Shown piece after piece: positions 34,412-43,417 of a stretch of DNA of 64,000 nucleotides. The stretch spans positions 1,798,001-1,862,000 of the forward strand of contig NZ_CP126238.1 in assembly GCF_044792555.1 (NCBI RefSeq), written 5' to 3'. The position numbers and the translations under genes were made by a program. Under the pieces are notes generated by a model, which saw only the letters and a program-made list of their open reading frames with translations, was not told the origin of the DNA and searched no databases. The stretch's first letter is position 1; each line of letters begins with the position of its first letter. Source of the DNA: Alicycliphilus denitrificans_A. Lineage in GTDB: Bacteria > Pseudomonadota > Gammaproteobacteria > Burkholderiales > Burkholderiaceae_C.

Positions 34412-35743
34412 TTCCTGCTCGATGAGCAGGCTGATATTGAGTACCGCATCGTCGCGCAGCGCGGCCTGCCAGACCATCAGGCCCACGGGCAACTCGCCCG
34501 CCTGGTGGCAGGGCAGCGACAGCGCGCAGCCGTCCAGCATGTTGACCACGCTGGTGTTGCGCAGCAGCAGGCCGTTGACGCGGAAGAACTCCGCGTCGCG
34601 CTCGCTGCCCGGCGCCACCGACGCGATGGTGGGCGCCAGAATGGGCACGGTGGGTGAGAGCAGGGCGTCATAGCCCGCCATGGCTGCCTGCATGCGCTCG
34701 ATCCAGGCGCGGCGCGCGTGCAGCAGGGTGATGTAGTCGGCAGCCGACATGGCGGCGCCGCGCTCGATACGGCTTCTCACGCGCGGGTCATAGCGGCTTG
34801 CGTGCCGCTGCAGCAGCTGACGGTGCCAGGCGTAGCTTTCGGCGGCCGAAAAGCCGCCCGTGGCGTTCACCTCGGCCAGCTGTGCGGTCTCGGGCAGGGC
34901 GATCTCGGCGATGCGCGCACCGGCGCGGCGCAACTGCTCCAGCGTGCGTTCGAAGGCCCGGGCCACGGCCTCGTCCAGCCCGTCCAGAAACAGCGTGGAG
35001 GGCACTGCCAGGCGCCAGGTGGACAGCGGCGCCGGGCTGCGCGTAACGCGCCGTGCGGCCAGGATCTCGTGCACGGCGATGGCGTCGCGCACGCTGCGCG
35101 TGAGCGCGCAGGCCGTGTCCAGCGTGGTTGATAGCGGGATCGCGCCATCGGTGGGCACCAGGCGCGCCGTGTTCTTGAAGCCCACGATGCCGTTCAGGGC
35201 CGCCGGTATGCGGATCGAGCCGCCCGTGTCCGAGCCCAGGCCGATGAAGGCCGCACCCGTGGCCACCGACACCCCCGCGCCAGAGGACGAACCGCCGCAT
35301 ACGCGCGCCGGGCCGGGCAGGGCGCCAAAGCGCGCGTCATGGGCGGCGGGAGTGCCGAAATGCGGGTTTACGCCGACGCCGGAAAAGGCGAACTCCACCA
35401 TGTGCGTGTGCCCCAGGATGGCAGCACCCGCGCGGCGCAGGCGCGCCACGGCCGTGCAGTCGGCCTGGGCCGGTGGTGCATCGGCCAGCACGGTGGAGCC
35501 GGCGGCGGTGGTCAGGCCGCGGATGTCGAACAGATCCTTGACCGACACTGCCAGGCCCGCCAACGGCAACTGCTCTATGCCCGCCGCGGTGGCTACGGCG
35601 CGCGCCTCGTCGTGGCAGGTTTGGCGAAACACATGGGCGCAGGCAGGGCCTTCGGCGGCGGTGATGCAGCGTTCAAGCTCGGCGGCCGCGTCAGATTGCC
35701 CGGCGGCGAACTGGCTGCGGGCGGAGATAAGGTCGGTCAACAT
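34397..35743 (-). CDS. Amidase-signature family hydrolase
   Basis: 448 aa. The Ser-cisSer-Lys triad of amidase-signature enzymes is evident: Lys in LAVSVKDLFDI (~68), the Gly/Ser-rich GGSSSGAGVSVATGAAFIGLGSDTGGSIR (~150-178). C-terminal PVGLMVWQAAL is the usual end. Family members cleave amides such as allophanate, indoleacetamide or aryl amides; nothing here specifies the substrate. It is divergent from rpsB. The C-terminal residues and the stop codon are supplied by a hairpin repeat, so the native end may have been altered. Confidence 0.85.
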   Translation of the reverse strand: MLTDLISARSQFAAGQSDAAAELERCITAAEGPACAHVFRQTCHDEARAVATAAGIEQLPLAGLAVSVKDLFDIRGLTTAAGSTVLADAPPAQADCTAVARLRRAGAAILGHTHMVEFAFSGVGVNPHFGTPAAHDARFGALPGPARVCGGSSSGAGVSVATGAAFIGLGSDTGGSIRIPAALNGIVGFKNTARLVPTDGAIPLSTTLDTACALTRSVRDAIAVHEILAARRVTRSPAPLSTWRLAVPSTLFLDGLDEAVARAFERTLEQLRRAGARIAEIALPETAQLAEVNATGGFSAAESYAWHRQLLQRHASRYDPRVRSRIERGAAMSAADYITLLHARRAWIERMQAAMAGYDALLSPTVPILAPTIASVAPGSERDAEFFRVNGLLLRNTSVVNMLDGCALSLPCHQAGELPVGLMVWQAALRDDAVLNISLLIEQELQKQ

Positions 35744-35926
35744 GGGCGTGTGCTAGAATCTTTGGGTTTTGCTGAGTGCTGCCCGGTTGTTGCCGGCGAA
35801 CGGCAAAACAAATCGCAAACCGGCCCTGTAAAGGTGTTGCGGCCTGCAAAATGCATGTAAAGAAACACATGTTGCAAGGCGCAATTATTGGGGCTGGATT
35901 TTAGACCCAACCTTCGGAGTATTTAC
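35730..35926 (+). promoter_or_regulatory. rpsB promoter and leader
   Basis: An extended -10, TGCTAGAAT, ends at 35759. The -35 region is weak, as expected with a TGn extension. The ~160-nt leader contains small dyads such as GCCGGCGAACGGC and ends with GGAG 7 nt before the rpsB ATG. Leaders of rpsB often bind S2 for autoregulation; I cannot confirm the fold by eye. Confidence 0.5.
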
Positions 35927-36679
35927 ATGTCCGTCACCATGCGCGAAATGCTGGAAGCCGGTGTCCACTTTGGCCACCAGACCCGCTTCTGGAACCCCAA
36001 GATGGCCCCCTTCATCTTCGGCCATCGCAACAAGATCCACATCATCAACCTGGAAAAGTCGCTGCCGATGTTCCAGGAGGCGCAGAAGTTCGCCAAGCAG
36101 CTGGCTTCCAATCGCGGCACCATCCTGATGGTGGGCACCAAGCGCCAGGCCCGTGAGCTGGTGGCCGAGCAGGCCCAGCGCGCCGGCGTGCCCTACGTCG
36201 ACCAGCGCTGGCTGGGCGGCATGCTGACCAACTTCAAGACCGTGAAGACCTCGATCAAGCGCCTGAAGGACATGAAGGCCCAGCAGGAAGCGGGCCTGGA
36301 GTCCATGAGCAAGAAGGAACAGCTGATGTTCTCGCGCGAGCTGGAAAAGCTGGAGAAGGATATCGGCGGCATTCAGGACATGAACGCCCTGCCCGACGCC
36401 ATCTTCGTGATCGACGTGGGCTTCCACAAGATCGCCGTGTCCGAGGCCAAGAAGCTGGGCATTCCGCTGATCGGCGTGGTGGACTCCAACCACAACCCCG
36501 AGGGCATCGACTACGTGATCCCCGGTAACGACGACTCGGCCAAGGCCGTGGCCCTGTACGCCCGTGGCATCGCCGACGCCATCCTCGAAGGCAAGAACAA
36601 CGCCTTGAACGATGTGGTCAAGGCCGTGGCCGCCGAGGGCACGGATGAATTCGTCGAAGTGGACGAAAACGCCGCCTGA
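35927..36679 (+). CDS. rpsB: 30S ribosomal protein S2
   Basis: 250 aa with the classic start MSVTMREMLEAGVHFGHQTRFWNPKM and RWLGGMLTNFKTVKTSI, plus the C-terminal GKNNALNDVVKAVAAEG. S2 assembles late into the small subunit and recruits S1. GGAG precedes the ATG by 7 nt. It heads the conserved rpsB-tsf-pyrH-frr series, with a hairpin terminator/attenuator between it and tsf that could lower tsf expression relative to rpsB. Confidence 0.98.
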   Translation: MSVTMREMLEAGVHFGHQTRFWNPKMAPFIFGHRNKIHIINLEKSLPMFQEAQKFAKQLASNRGTILMVGTKRQARELVAEQAQRAGVPYVDQRWLGGMLTNFKTVKTSIKRLKDMKAQQEAGLESMSKKEQLMFSRELEKLEKDIGGIQDMNALPDAIFVIDVGFHKIAVSEAKKLGIPLIGVVDSNHNPEGIDYVIPGNDDSAKAVALYARGIADAILEGKNNALNDVVKAVAAEGTDEFVEVDENAA

Positions 36680-36704
36680 CCACCAGGCCGCGCGATGCGT
36701 CGCA

Positions 36705-36740
36705 AAAAAAGCGGGGCCCCTGTGAGCCCCCTTTTTTTTA
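36705..36740 (+). terminator. Intercistronic terminator between rpsB and tsf
   Basis: An A-tract, then AGCGGGGC, loop, GCCCCC and a run of eight T. The stem is short (5 bp, GGGGC/GCCCC) but flanked by A7 and T8. It probably acts as a partial terminator within the rpsB-tsf unit, in either direction. Confidence 0.7.
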
Positions 36741-36787
36741 GCCTTCATACCTGCAACGAACCGAACTGAAACACTGGAGAAATACCG

Positions 36788-37714
36788 ATGGCTGCTATTA
36801 CCGCAAGCATGGTCGCCGAACTGCGCGCCAAGACCGACGCCCCCATGATGGAGTGCAAGAAGGCCCTGACCGAGGCCGCTGGCGACATGGCCAAGGCCGA
36901 GGAGCTGCTGCGCGTGAAACTGGGCACCAAGGCCGGCAAGGCCGCCTCGCGCGTCACGGCCGAGGGCGTGGTGGCTGCAAGCATCAGCGGCAACGTGGGT
37001 GCGCTGATCGAGGTCAACAGCGAGACCGACTTCGTGTCCAAGAACGACAGCTTCATCGCCATGGCCAACGCCGCCGCCAAGCTGGTGGCCGAGCACAACC
37101 CCGCCGACATCGCCGCATTGGGTGCCCTGGCCTACGAGCAGGACGGCTTCGGCCCCACGCTGGAAGACGTGCGCAAGGGCCTGATCGGCAAGATTGGCGA
37201 GAACATGTCCTTCCGCCGCTTCAAGCGCTTTGCCGGTACCAACCTGGCGCATTACCTGCACGGCTCGCGCATCGGCGTGGTGGTGGAGTTCGACGGTGAC
37301 GCCGTGGCCGCCAAGGATGTGGCCATGCATGTGGCCGCCATGAAGCCCGCGGCACTGACCAGCGCCGACGTGCCCGCCGAGCTGATCGCCAAGGAGCGTG
37401 CCGTGGCCGAAGGCAAGGCCGAGGAGGCCAACAAGGAGCTGGTCGCCGCTGGCAAGCCCGCGCAGAGCGCCGAAATCACGGCCAAGCGCATCGACGGCGC
37501 CGTGCAGAAGTTCCTCAAGGAAGTCTCGCTGGCCGACCAGGTCTTCGTGAAGGCCGCCGACGGCAAGCAGACCGTGGCCGCCATGCTCAAGGCCGCCAAC
37601 ACCACCGTGAAGGGTTTCACCCTGTACGTGGTGGGCGAAGGCATCGAGAAGAAGGCCGACGACTTCGCTGCCGAGGTGGCCGCACAGGTTGCCGCCGCCA
37701 AATCGGGCGCCTGA
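36788..37714 (+). CDS. tsf: Elongation factor Ts
   Basis: 308 aa. The N-terminal UBA-like domain begins MAAITASMVAELRAKTDAPMMECKKAL, followed by the core with SETDFVSKNDSF (the TDFV motif that displaces magnesium from EF-Tu). EF-Ts exchanges GDP for GTP on EF-Tu. The size and order match other beta-proteobacteria. It follows the partial terminator and has GGAG 6-9 nt before the ATG (ACTGGAGAAATACCG). Confidence 0.98.
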   Translation: MAAITASMVAELRAKTDAPMMECKKALTEAAGDMAKAEELLRVKLGTKAGKAASRVTAEGVVAASISGNVGALIEVNSETDFVSKNDSFIAMANAAAKLVAEHNPADIAALGALAYEQDGFGPTLEDVRKGLIGKIGENMSFRRFKRFAGTNLAHYLHGSRIGVVVEFDGDAVAAKDVAMHVAAMKPAALTSADVPAELIAKERAVAEGKAEEANKELVAAGKPAQSAEITAKRIDGAVQKFLKEVSLADQVFVKAADGKQTVAAMLKAANTTVKGFTLYVVGEGIEKKADDFAAEVAAQVAAAKSGA

Positions 37715-37765
37715 TCGCCCAAGCCCCCGTCATCCCCCCTGTTCCAGCCTTACGGAGATTTGCCC

Positions 37766-38488
37766 ATGAACCACGCCGCACCAGCCCACAAGCGCATCCT
37801 GCTGAAGTTGTCTGGCGAGGCGCTGATGGGCGATGACGCCTTCGGCATCAACCGCAACACCATCGTGCGCATGGTCCAGGAGGTGGCCGAGGTCACGCGC
37901 ATGGGTGTGCAGGTGGCGGTGGTGATCGGCGGAGGCAACATTTTTCGCGGCGTGGCCGGCGGTGCCGAGGGCATGGACCGCGCCACGGCCGATTACATGG
38001 GCATGCTGGCCACGGTGATGAACGCCCTGGCGCTGGCCGATGCCATGAACAAGCAGGGCGTGACCGCGCGCGTCATGTCCGCCATCGACATCCAGCAGGT
38101 GGTCGAGCCCTATGTGCGCCCCAAGGCGCTGCAGTACCTGGAAGAGGGCAAGGTGGTGGTGTTTGCCGCCGGCACGGGCAACCCGTTCTTCACCACCGAC
38201 ACGGCCGCGGCCCTGCGTGGTGCCGAGATCGGCGCCGAACTGGTGCTCAAGGCCACCAAGGTCGACGGCGTCTACACCGCCGATCCGAACAAGGACGCCA
38301 CGGCCACGCGCTACTCCAAGCTGTCGTTCGACGAGGCCATCACGCGCAATCTGGGCATCATGGATGCGACGGCGTTTGCGCTGTGCCGCGACCAGAAGCT
38401 GCCGATCCGCGTGTTCTCCATCCTGAAGCCCGGCGCACTCAAGCGCGTGGTCATGGGCGAGGACGAAGGCACCTTGGTGTACGCTTGA
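37766..38488 (+). CDS. pyrH: UMP kinase
   Basis: 240 aa from MNHAAPAHK; GGAGA lies 8 nt upstream. Amino-acid-kinase fold: RILLKLSGEALMG (Lys and glycine loop), VIGGGNIFRG, TADYMGMLATVMNALAL, and KVDGVYTADPNKD near the nucleotide site. It phosphorylates UMP to UDP and is hexameric, GTP-activated and UTP-inhibited in the family. It is embedded between tsf and frr as in nearly all proteobacteria. Confidence 0.97.
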   Translation: MNHAAPAHKRILLKLSGEALMGDDAFGINRNTIVRMVQEVAEVTRMGVQVAVVIGGGNIFRGVAGGAEGMDRATADYMGMLATVMNALALADAMNKQGVTARVMSAIDIQQVVEPYVRPKALQYLEEGKVVVFAAGTGNPFFTTDTAAALRGAEIGAELVLKATKVDGVYTADPNKDATATRYSKLSFDEAITRNLGIMDATAFALCRDQKLPIRVFSILKPGALKRVVMGEDEGTLVYA

Positions 38489-38535
38489 AGGCTTTGCCGT
38501 GCCTGGCACGCTGACTGCCCGCTGAAGGATTTCAC

Positions 38536-39096
38536 ATGACGATTGCCGACATCAAGAAGAACCTGGACGCCAAGATGGACCAGTCCATCGCCGCGCTCAA
38601 GAACAACCTCTCCAAGGTCCGCACGGGCCGTGCCAACCCGCAGCTCCTCGACTCCATCCATGTCGAGTACTACGGCTCCATGGTGCCGCTGTCGCAGGTG
38701 GCCAACGTGTCGCTGCTGGACGCGCGCACCATCAGCGTGCAGCCCTGGGAAAAGAACATGGGCGCCAAGATTGAGAAGGCCATCCGCGAGAGTGACCTGG
38801 GCCTGAACCCGGCCAGCCTGGGCGACCTGATCCGCGTGCCCATGCCGCCGATGAGCGAGGAGCGCCGCAAGGAAATGACCAAGCTCGCGCGCAACGAGGG
38901 CGAGGCCTCCAAGGTGGCCGTGCGCAACCTGCGCCGCGACGCCAACGAGGCCGTGAAGAAGTTGGTCAAGGACAAGCTTGCGTCCGAGGACGAGCAAAAG
39001 CGCGCCGAGGCCGACATCCAGAAGACCACCGACAAGCACATCGCAGAGATCGACTCCCTGGTCGCGGCCAAGGAGCAGGACATCCTGGCCATCTGA
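38536..39096 (+). CDS. frr: Ribosome recycling factor
   Basis: 186 aa, standard length. The three-helix bundle has SKVRTGRANPQLLDSIHVEYYG (~26-50) and the conserved NLRRDANEAVKKLVKD near the C-terminal third. With EF-G it splits post-termination ribosomes. AAGGA lies 8 nt before the ATG. It sits 47 bp after pyrH and 10 bp before uppS. Confidence 0.97.
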   Translation: MTIADIKKNLDAKMDQSIAALKNNLSKVRTGRANPQLLDSIHVEYYGSMVPLSQVANVSLLDARTISVQPWEKNMGAKIEKAIRESDLGLNPASLGDLIRVPMPPMSEERRKEMTKLARNEGEASKVAVRNLRRDANEAVKKLVKDKLASEDEQKRAEADIQKTTDKHIAEIDSLVAAKEQDILAI

Positions 39097-39106
39097 TACG
39101 GGCCTC

Positions 39107-39841
39107 ATGTCCACAGCACCGACCGCCAGGCCCCACCACATTGCCATCGTCATGGATGGCAACGGCCGCTGGGCCACGCGGCGTTTTCTGCCGCGCCTGG
39201 CGGGGCACCGCCAGGGCGTGGAGTCGCTGCGCCGCTGCGTGCGTGCCTGCGTGGCACGCGGTGTCGGCGTGCTCACCGTATTCGCGTTTTCCTCCGAGAA
39301 CTGGAACCGCCCGCATGACGAGGTCTCGGGCCTGATGGAGCTGATGGGCAAGGCCCTGGTGCGCGAGGTGCCGCAGCTCGCCAAGGACGGCGTGCGCCTG
39401 TGTTTCGTCGGCGAGCGCGCCGGCCTGTCTGCCGGCATGCGCGGCGCGCTGGAGCAGGCCGAGGCCCTCACTCCCGCCAACACGCGCTTGACGCTGAACG
39501 TCTGCTTCAACTACGGCGGCCGCTGGGACATCGCCCAGGCCGCCGCCAAGCTGGCCGCGCGTGGCGAGCCCATCACCGAGGCCAGCTTGCACGCGGCCAT
39601 GGCCATGGCCCATGTGCCCGACCCCGACCTGCTGATCCGCACCGGCGGCGAGAAGCGCATCAGCAACTTTCTGCTGTGGCAGGCGGCGTATGCCGAGCTA
39701 TATTTCAGCGACCGCCTGTGGCCCGACTTTGACGAGGCCGCGCTCGACGAGGCCATTGCCGACTATGCCGCGCGTGAACGCCGCTTCGGCCGCACCTCCG
39801 AGCAGCAGCAGCCGGCGCAACCCGATCCGCTGTGCGCCTGA
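39107..39841 (+). CDS. uppS: Undecaprenyl diphosphate synthase
   Basis: 244 aa. HIAIVMDGNGRWAT (Asp of the metal/diphosphate site) and the second signature DPDLLIRTGGEKRISNFLLWQAAYAELYF are intact, with SSENWNRP in between. The cis-prenyltransferase builds C55-PP for peptidoglycan and O-antigen carriers. The start at 39107 gives the family-typical N-terminus; the frame runs upstream into frr. It is followed by cdsA after 42 bp. Confidence 0.97.
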   Translation: MSTAPTARPHHIAIVMDGNGRWATRRFLPRLAGHRQGVESLRRCVRACVARGVGVLTVFAFSSENWNRPHDEVSGLMELMGKALVREVPQLAKDGVRLCFVGERAGLSAGMRGALEQAEALTPANTRLTLNVCFNYGGRWDIAQAAAKLAARGEPITEASLHAAMAMAHVPDPDLLIRTGGEKRISNFLLWQAAYAELYFSDRLWPDFDEAALDEAIADYAARERRFGRTSEQQQPAQPDPLCA

Positions 39842-39883
39842 GCGTTTGAGCGCCTCGCTTCCCCATCTCGCGAAAGGGCTTTG

Positions 39884-40729
39884 ATGCTCAAGCAACGTGT
39901 CATCACCGCCCTGGTCTTGCTGGCGATCTTTCTGCCGGCCTTGTTCCACCCCTCGTTCGTGCCATTCGCCGCGGTCACGCTGGTGTTCATGGCCGCCGGC
40001 GCCTGGGAATGGGGACGGCTGAACGGCCTGGGCGCCGGCGCTAGTCTGGCCCTGGGTGCGTTGTGCCTGGCTCTGTGCGGCCTTGCCTGGGGCGATGGCT
40101 GGCTGCAGCGCCCGCTGCCCTGGCTGTGGGTCCTGGGCGGTGGCGCCTGGGTACTGGGCGGTGCCTGGTTGCTGCGTGTCGGCGTGGCGGGCTGGCCGCG
40201 CGTGCCGCGGCTGGTGCGTGTCGCCGGCGGCGTGCTGGCGCTGTGGCTGGCCTGGCTGGCCGTGGCGCAGGCGCGTGTGGCGGGCGTGAACTTCCTCTTG
40301 TCCGTGCTGACTCTGGTCTGGACGGCAGACATCTGTGCCTACTTCGCCGGCCGCGCCTTCGGCCTGCGCTTTACCCGGGCCAAGCTTGCGCCCGGCATCA
40401 GCCCCGGCAAGAGCTGGGAGGGTGTGTGGGGCGGCATGGCCGGCGTGCTGGCGCTGGCCCTTGCCTGGGTGGCGGGGGATGCGCACTGGCAGGCGGCCGT
40501 GCCCAGCCTCTACACGCACCTGGCGCGCCAGGGCTGGTGGCTGCTGGCCATCGGCGCGGTCTTCATGGCGGCCATGAGTGTGGTGGGCGACCTGGTGGAA
40601 TCGCTCATCAAGCGCAGCGCCGGCGTCAAGGACAGCTCGGGCCTGCTGCCCGGCCACGGCGGCGTGCTCGACCGCATCGATGCGCTGCTGCCCACGCTGC
40701 CCCTGGCCATGATGCTCACTCATTTTTAG
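39884..40729 (+). CDS. cdsA: Phosphatidate cytidylyltransferase
   Basis: 281 aa, about seven to eight transmembrane helices. The C-terminal signature SVVGDLVESLIKRSAGVKDSSGLLPGHGGVLDRIDAL (~228-265) is diagnostic for CdsA and carries the acidic metal site. It makes CDP-diacylglycerol from phosphatidate and CTP in the inner membrane, the precursor of all phospholipids. The ATG at 39884 follows AAAGGG by 6 nt. It is 3 bp from dxr. Confidence 0.96.
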   Translation: MLKQRVITALVLLAIFLPALFHPSFVPFAAVTLVFMAAGAWEWGRLNGLGAGASLALGALCLALCGLAWGDGWLQRPLPWLWVLGGGAWVLGGAWLLRVGVAGWPRVPRLVRVAGGVLALWLAWLAVAQARVAGVNFLLSVLTLVWTADICAYFAGRAFGLRFTRAKLAPGISPGKSWEGVWGGMAGVLALALAWVAGDAHWQAAVPSLYTHLARQGWWLLAIGAVFMAAMSVVGDLVESLIKRSAGVKDSSGLLPGHGGVLDRIDALLPTLPLAMMLTHF

Positions 40730-40732
40730 TGC

Positions 40733-41908
40733 ATGAAACAACGACTCACCATCCTTGGCTCCACGGGCTCCATAGGCACCAGCACCCTGGACGTGGTGGC
40801 GCGCCACCCCGACCGCTACGAGGTCTTCGCCCTGAGCGCCGCCACGCAGGTGGACCTGATGCTGGCGCAGTGCGCGCAGTTCCGCCCGCGCTATGCCGTC
40901 ATGGCCAGCGCCCCGCACGCGCGCCTGCTGGCCGAGAAAATCAAGCAAAATGACCTTGCAACGCAGGTACTGAAAGCGCCTGATGCTATACAAGAAATAG
41001 CGTCGCACGAACAGGTGGACACCGTCATGGCCGCCATCGTGGGAGCCGCGGGCCTGGCGCCCTGCCTGGCGGCGGCGCGCGCCGGCAAGCGATTGCTGCT
41101 GGCCAACAAGGAGGCGCTGGTCGTCGGCGGCGAGGTCTTCATGTCCGCCGTGCGGGACGGCGGGGCGACGCTGCTGCCCATAGACAGCGAGCATTCCGCG
41201 ATCTTCCAGAGCCTGCCCGAAGACCCGGCCACCTGGGCGCGGCGCGTCGATCATGTGCTGCTCACGGCCTCGGGCGGGCCGTTTCGCACGCGCGATCCGG
41301 CCAGCCTGCGCGACGTGACGCCGGCCGAGGCCTGCGCCCACCCCAATTTCTCCATGGGGCGCAAGATCTCCATCGACTCGGCCACCATGATGAACAAGGC
41401 GCTGGAGGTGATCGAGGCGCGCTGGCTGTTCGACCTGGCGCCCGAGCAAATCAAGGTGGTGATCCACCCGCAGCAGATCATCCACTCGATGGTGCAGTTC
41501 CGGGACGCGTCCGTCATCGCCCAGCTGGGCACGCCCGACATGCGCGTGCCCATCGCCTGCGGCCTGGCCTGGCCCGAGCGCGTGGAGAGCGGCGCCGCCG
41601 CGCTCGACTTCACCCAGCTGGCGGCGCTGACCTTCGAGCAGGCCGACGCACAGCGCTTTCCCGGCTTGCACCTGTCCTGGCAGGCGCTCGCCGCCGCGCC
41701 CGGCACCACGGCCGTGCTGAATGCGGCCAACGAGGTCGCCGTGGAGGCCTTCCTGCAGCAGCGCATACGCTTCGACCAGATCCATGCGCTCAATCTTGCA
41801 ACTTTGGAGGCCGTGCAGCCCTCCAAACCGGACACGCTGCAGGCCTTGCTGGAGCTGGATGCGCAGACGCGCGCGATGGCCCAGGAGCTGGCGCAGCGTT
41901 TCAATTAA
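40733..41908 (+). CDS. dxr: 1-deoxy-D-xylulose-5-phosphate reductoisomerase
   Basis: 391 aa. NADPH fold LTILGSTGSIGTSTLDVVARHPDRY at the start, then LANKEALVVGG, the metal ligands in PIDSEHSAIFQ (Asp, Glu), TASGGPFR and the flexible-loop region HPNFSMGRKISIDSATMMNKALEVIEA. It produces MEP, the first committed isoprenoid precursor, feeding uppS. A copy of the hairpin repeat lies inside the frame at about residues 72-90 (NDLATQVLKAPDAIQEIAS) where the sequence is less conserved. It retains the full frame and should be functional. Confidence 0.96.
   Translation: MKQRLTILGSTGSIGTSTLDVVARHPDRYEVFALSAATQVDLMLAQCAQFRPRYAVMASAPHARLLAEKIKQNDLATQVLKAPDAIQEIASHEQVDTVMAAIVGAAGLAPCLAAARAGKRLLLANKEALVVGGEVFMSAVRDGGATLLPIDSEHSAIFQSLPEDPATWARRVDHVLLTASGGPFRTRDPASLRDVTPAEACAHPNFSMGRKISIDSATMMNKALEVIEARWLFDLAPEQIKVVIHPQQIIHSMVQFRDASVIAQLGTPDMRVPIACGLAWPERVESGAAALDFTQLAALTFEQADAQRFPGLHLSWQALAAAPGTTAVLNAANEVAVEAFLQQRIRFDQIHALNLATLEAVQPSKPDTLQALLELDAQTRAMAQELAQRFN
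40947..41000. repeat. Dispersed AT-rich hairpin repeat, copy 6, inside dxr
   Basis: AAAATGACCTTGCAACGCAG, GTACTGAAAGCGCCTGATGC, TATACAAGAAATAG. It keeps a divergent AATGRCC-TT left end, two GCG/CGC cores and GATGCTAT-AA, and is visibly AT-richer than surrounding dxr codons. Inner arms pair poorly. Confidence 0.4.
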
Positions 41909-41929
41909 GTGAGCCGCTTGCGCATGTAT

Positions 41930-41969
41930 GGCAAGGTTTTCACACAATTTTCATTGTGAAAATATTGCC
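41930..41969. other. Strong AT-rich hairpin upstream of rseP
   Basis: GGCAA-GG-TTTTCACA, a 10-nt loop, TGTGAAAA-TA-TTGCC: a perfect 8-bp inner stem with a further 5-bp outer stem. It lies in the 102-bp gap between dxr and rseP and overlaps the beginning of a dispersed repeat copy. It has a T-rich left side but no long T-tail. It may be a regulatory RNA structure or part of a composite repeat. Confidence 0.5.
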
Positions 41970-41999
41970 TGCAAAGCGCAAGTAGCTATGATTTTTAAG
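41959..41999. repeat. Dispersed AT-rich hairpin repeat, truncated copy 7
   Basis: Minus strand: AAAATCATAGCTACTTGCGC, TTTGCAGGCAATATTTT. It keeps ATAGCT-n-TTGCGCTTT and the GGCAATATTTT end but lacks the second GCGC arm. It ends 12 bp before the rseP start. Confidence 0.5.
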
Positions 42000-42010
42000 A
42001 AAGCAGGCCC

Positions 42011-43372
42011 ATGCTCACCATCGTTGCCTTCGTCGTCGCGCTCGGCCTGCTGATCGCCGTGCATGAATATGGCCACTACCGCGTGGCCGTGGCCTGTGGC
42101 GTGAAAGTGCTGCGCTTCTCGGTGGGCTTTGGCCGGCCGCTCGTGCGCTGGCAGCCCAAGGGGTCAGCCACGGAATTCGTCATTGCCGCCTTCCCGCTGG
42201 GCGGCTACGTGCGCATGCTCGACGAACGCGAGGCGCCCGTGGCGCCCGAGGAGCGGCACCTGGCCTTCAACACCCAGCCGCTGCGCGCACGCGCGGCCAT
42301 CGTGGCCGCAGGGCCGCTGGCCAACCTGCTGCTGGCCGTGCTGCTGTATGCCTTGGTCAACTGGAGCGGCGTGGATGAGCCCAAGGCCCTGCTGGCCAGC
42401 CCCGTGGCCGGCTCCATCGCCCAGCGCGCCGGCCTGCAGGGCGGCGAGCTGGTCGTGGGCGCGGCCATCGGCGATCAGGAGAGCGAGCCCGTGCGCTCGT
42501 TTGAAGACCTGCGCTGGACCCTGACGTGTGGCGCGCTCGATGGCGAGAACGTGCGCCTGCTGCTGCGGCCCATGCGCGGCAATTCCGAGCGCCAGCTGGT
42601 GCTGCCCCTGAGCGAGCTGGAGGTGCGCGACGCCGATGCGCACCTGTTTCGCAAGATAGGCGTCGTCGGCCCATGGACGCGCCCCGTGCTGGGCGAGCTC
42701 GTGGCCGGCGGCGCGGCCGAGCGTGCGGGCCTGCGTGCCGGCGACCTGGTGCTGCGCCTGGGGGCGAGCGATGTGGTCGATGGCGGGCAACTGCGCGATC
42801 TCATCCGCGCCAGCGTGCGCGGCGACCAGCCTTTGGCGCAGGACTGGCGCATAGAGCGTGATGGGCGGATGCTAGATCTGCATGTCACGCCCGACGTGGT
42901 GCAAGAGGCGAGCGGCCCCGTGGGCCGCATAGGCGCCTATGTGGGCGCCGCGCCCGAGCTGGTGAACGTGCGCTACGGCGCCATGGAAGGCCTGTGGAAG
43001 GGGGTCGAGCGCACCTGGGAGGTCTCGGTGCTCACGCTGCGCATGATGGGGCGCATGGTGATAGGCGAGGCATCCGTGAAGAGCCTGAGCGGGCCGCTGA
43101 CCATTGCCGACTATGCGGGCCGCTCCGCCAGCATGGGCCTGACGCAGTACCTGACGTTCCTGGCGCTCATCAGCGTGAGCCTGGGGGTGCTGAACCTGCT
43201 GCCGCTGCCCGTCCTGGATGGAGGACACCTGATGTATTATCTTTGGGAAGGGCTGACGGGGCGCAGCGTATCCGAAGCCTGGATGGAACGCTTGCAGCGC
43301 GGGGGCGTCGTGGTGCTCCTTCTCATGATGTCCATCGCCCTGTTCAACGACCTCACCCGGCTATTTGGCTAA
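42011..43372 (+). CDS. rseP: Site-2 intramembrane protease RseP
   Basis: 453 aa. Zinc motif HEYGH (His18, Glu19, His22) in the first membrane helix and the third-ligand LDGGHLMYYL near residue 402. Two tandem PDZ-like domains (~115-205 and ~225-300) precede the last helices. RseP cuts the anti-sigma factor RseA in the envelope stress response and clears remnant signal peptides. It lies between dxr and bamA. A strong hairpin and a truncated repeat lie just upstream. Confidence 0.95.
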   Translation: MLTIVAFVVALGLLIAVHEYGHYRVAVACGVKVLRFSVGFGRPLVRWQPKGSATEFVIAAFPLGGYVRMLDEREAPVAPEERHLAFNTQPLRARAAIVAAGPLANLLLAVLLYALVNWSGVDEPKALLASPVAGSIAQRAGLQGGELVVGAAIGDQESEPVRSFEDLRWTLTCGALDGENVRLLLRPMRGNSERQLVLPLSELEVRDADAHLFRKIGVVGPWTRPVLGELVAGGAAERAGLRAGDLVLRLGASDVVDGGQLRDLIRASVRGDQPLAQDWRIERDGRMLDLHVTPDVVQEASGPVGRIGAYVGAAPELVNVRYGAMEGLWKGVERTWEVSVLTLRMMGRMVIGEASVKSLSGPLTIADYAGRSASMGLTQYLTFLALISVSLGVLNLLPLPVLDGGHLMYYLWEGLTGRSVSEAWMERLQRGGVVVLLLMMSIALFNDLTRLFG

Positions 43373-43417
43373 CCTTTTCGACGCTACTGCACCGTGGTAG
43401 CGGCTCCAGCTTCACTC

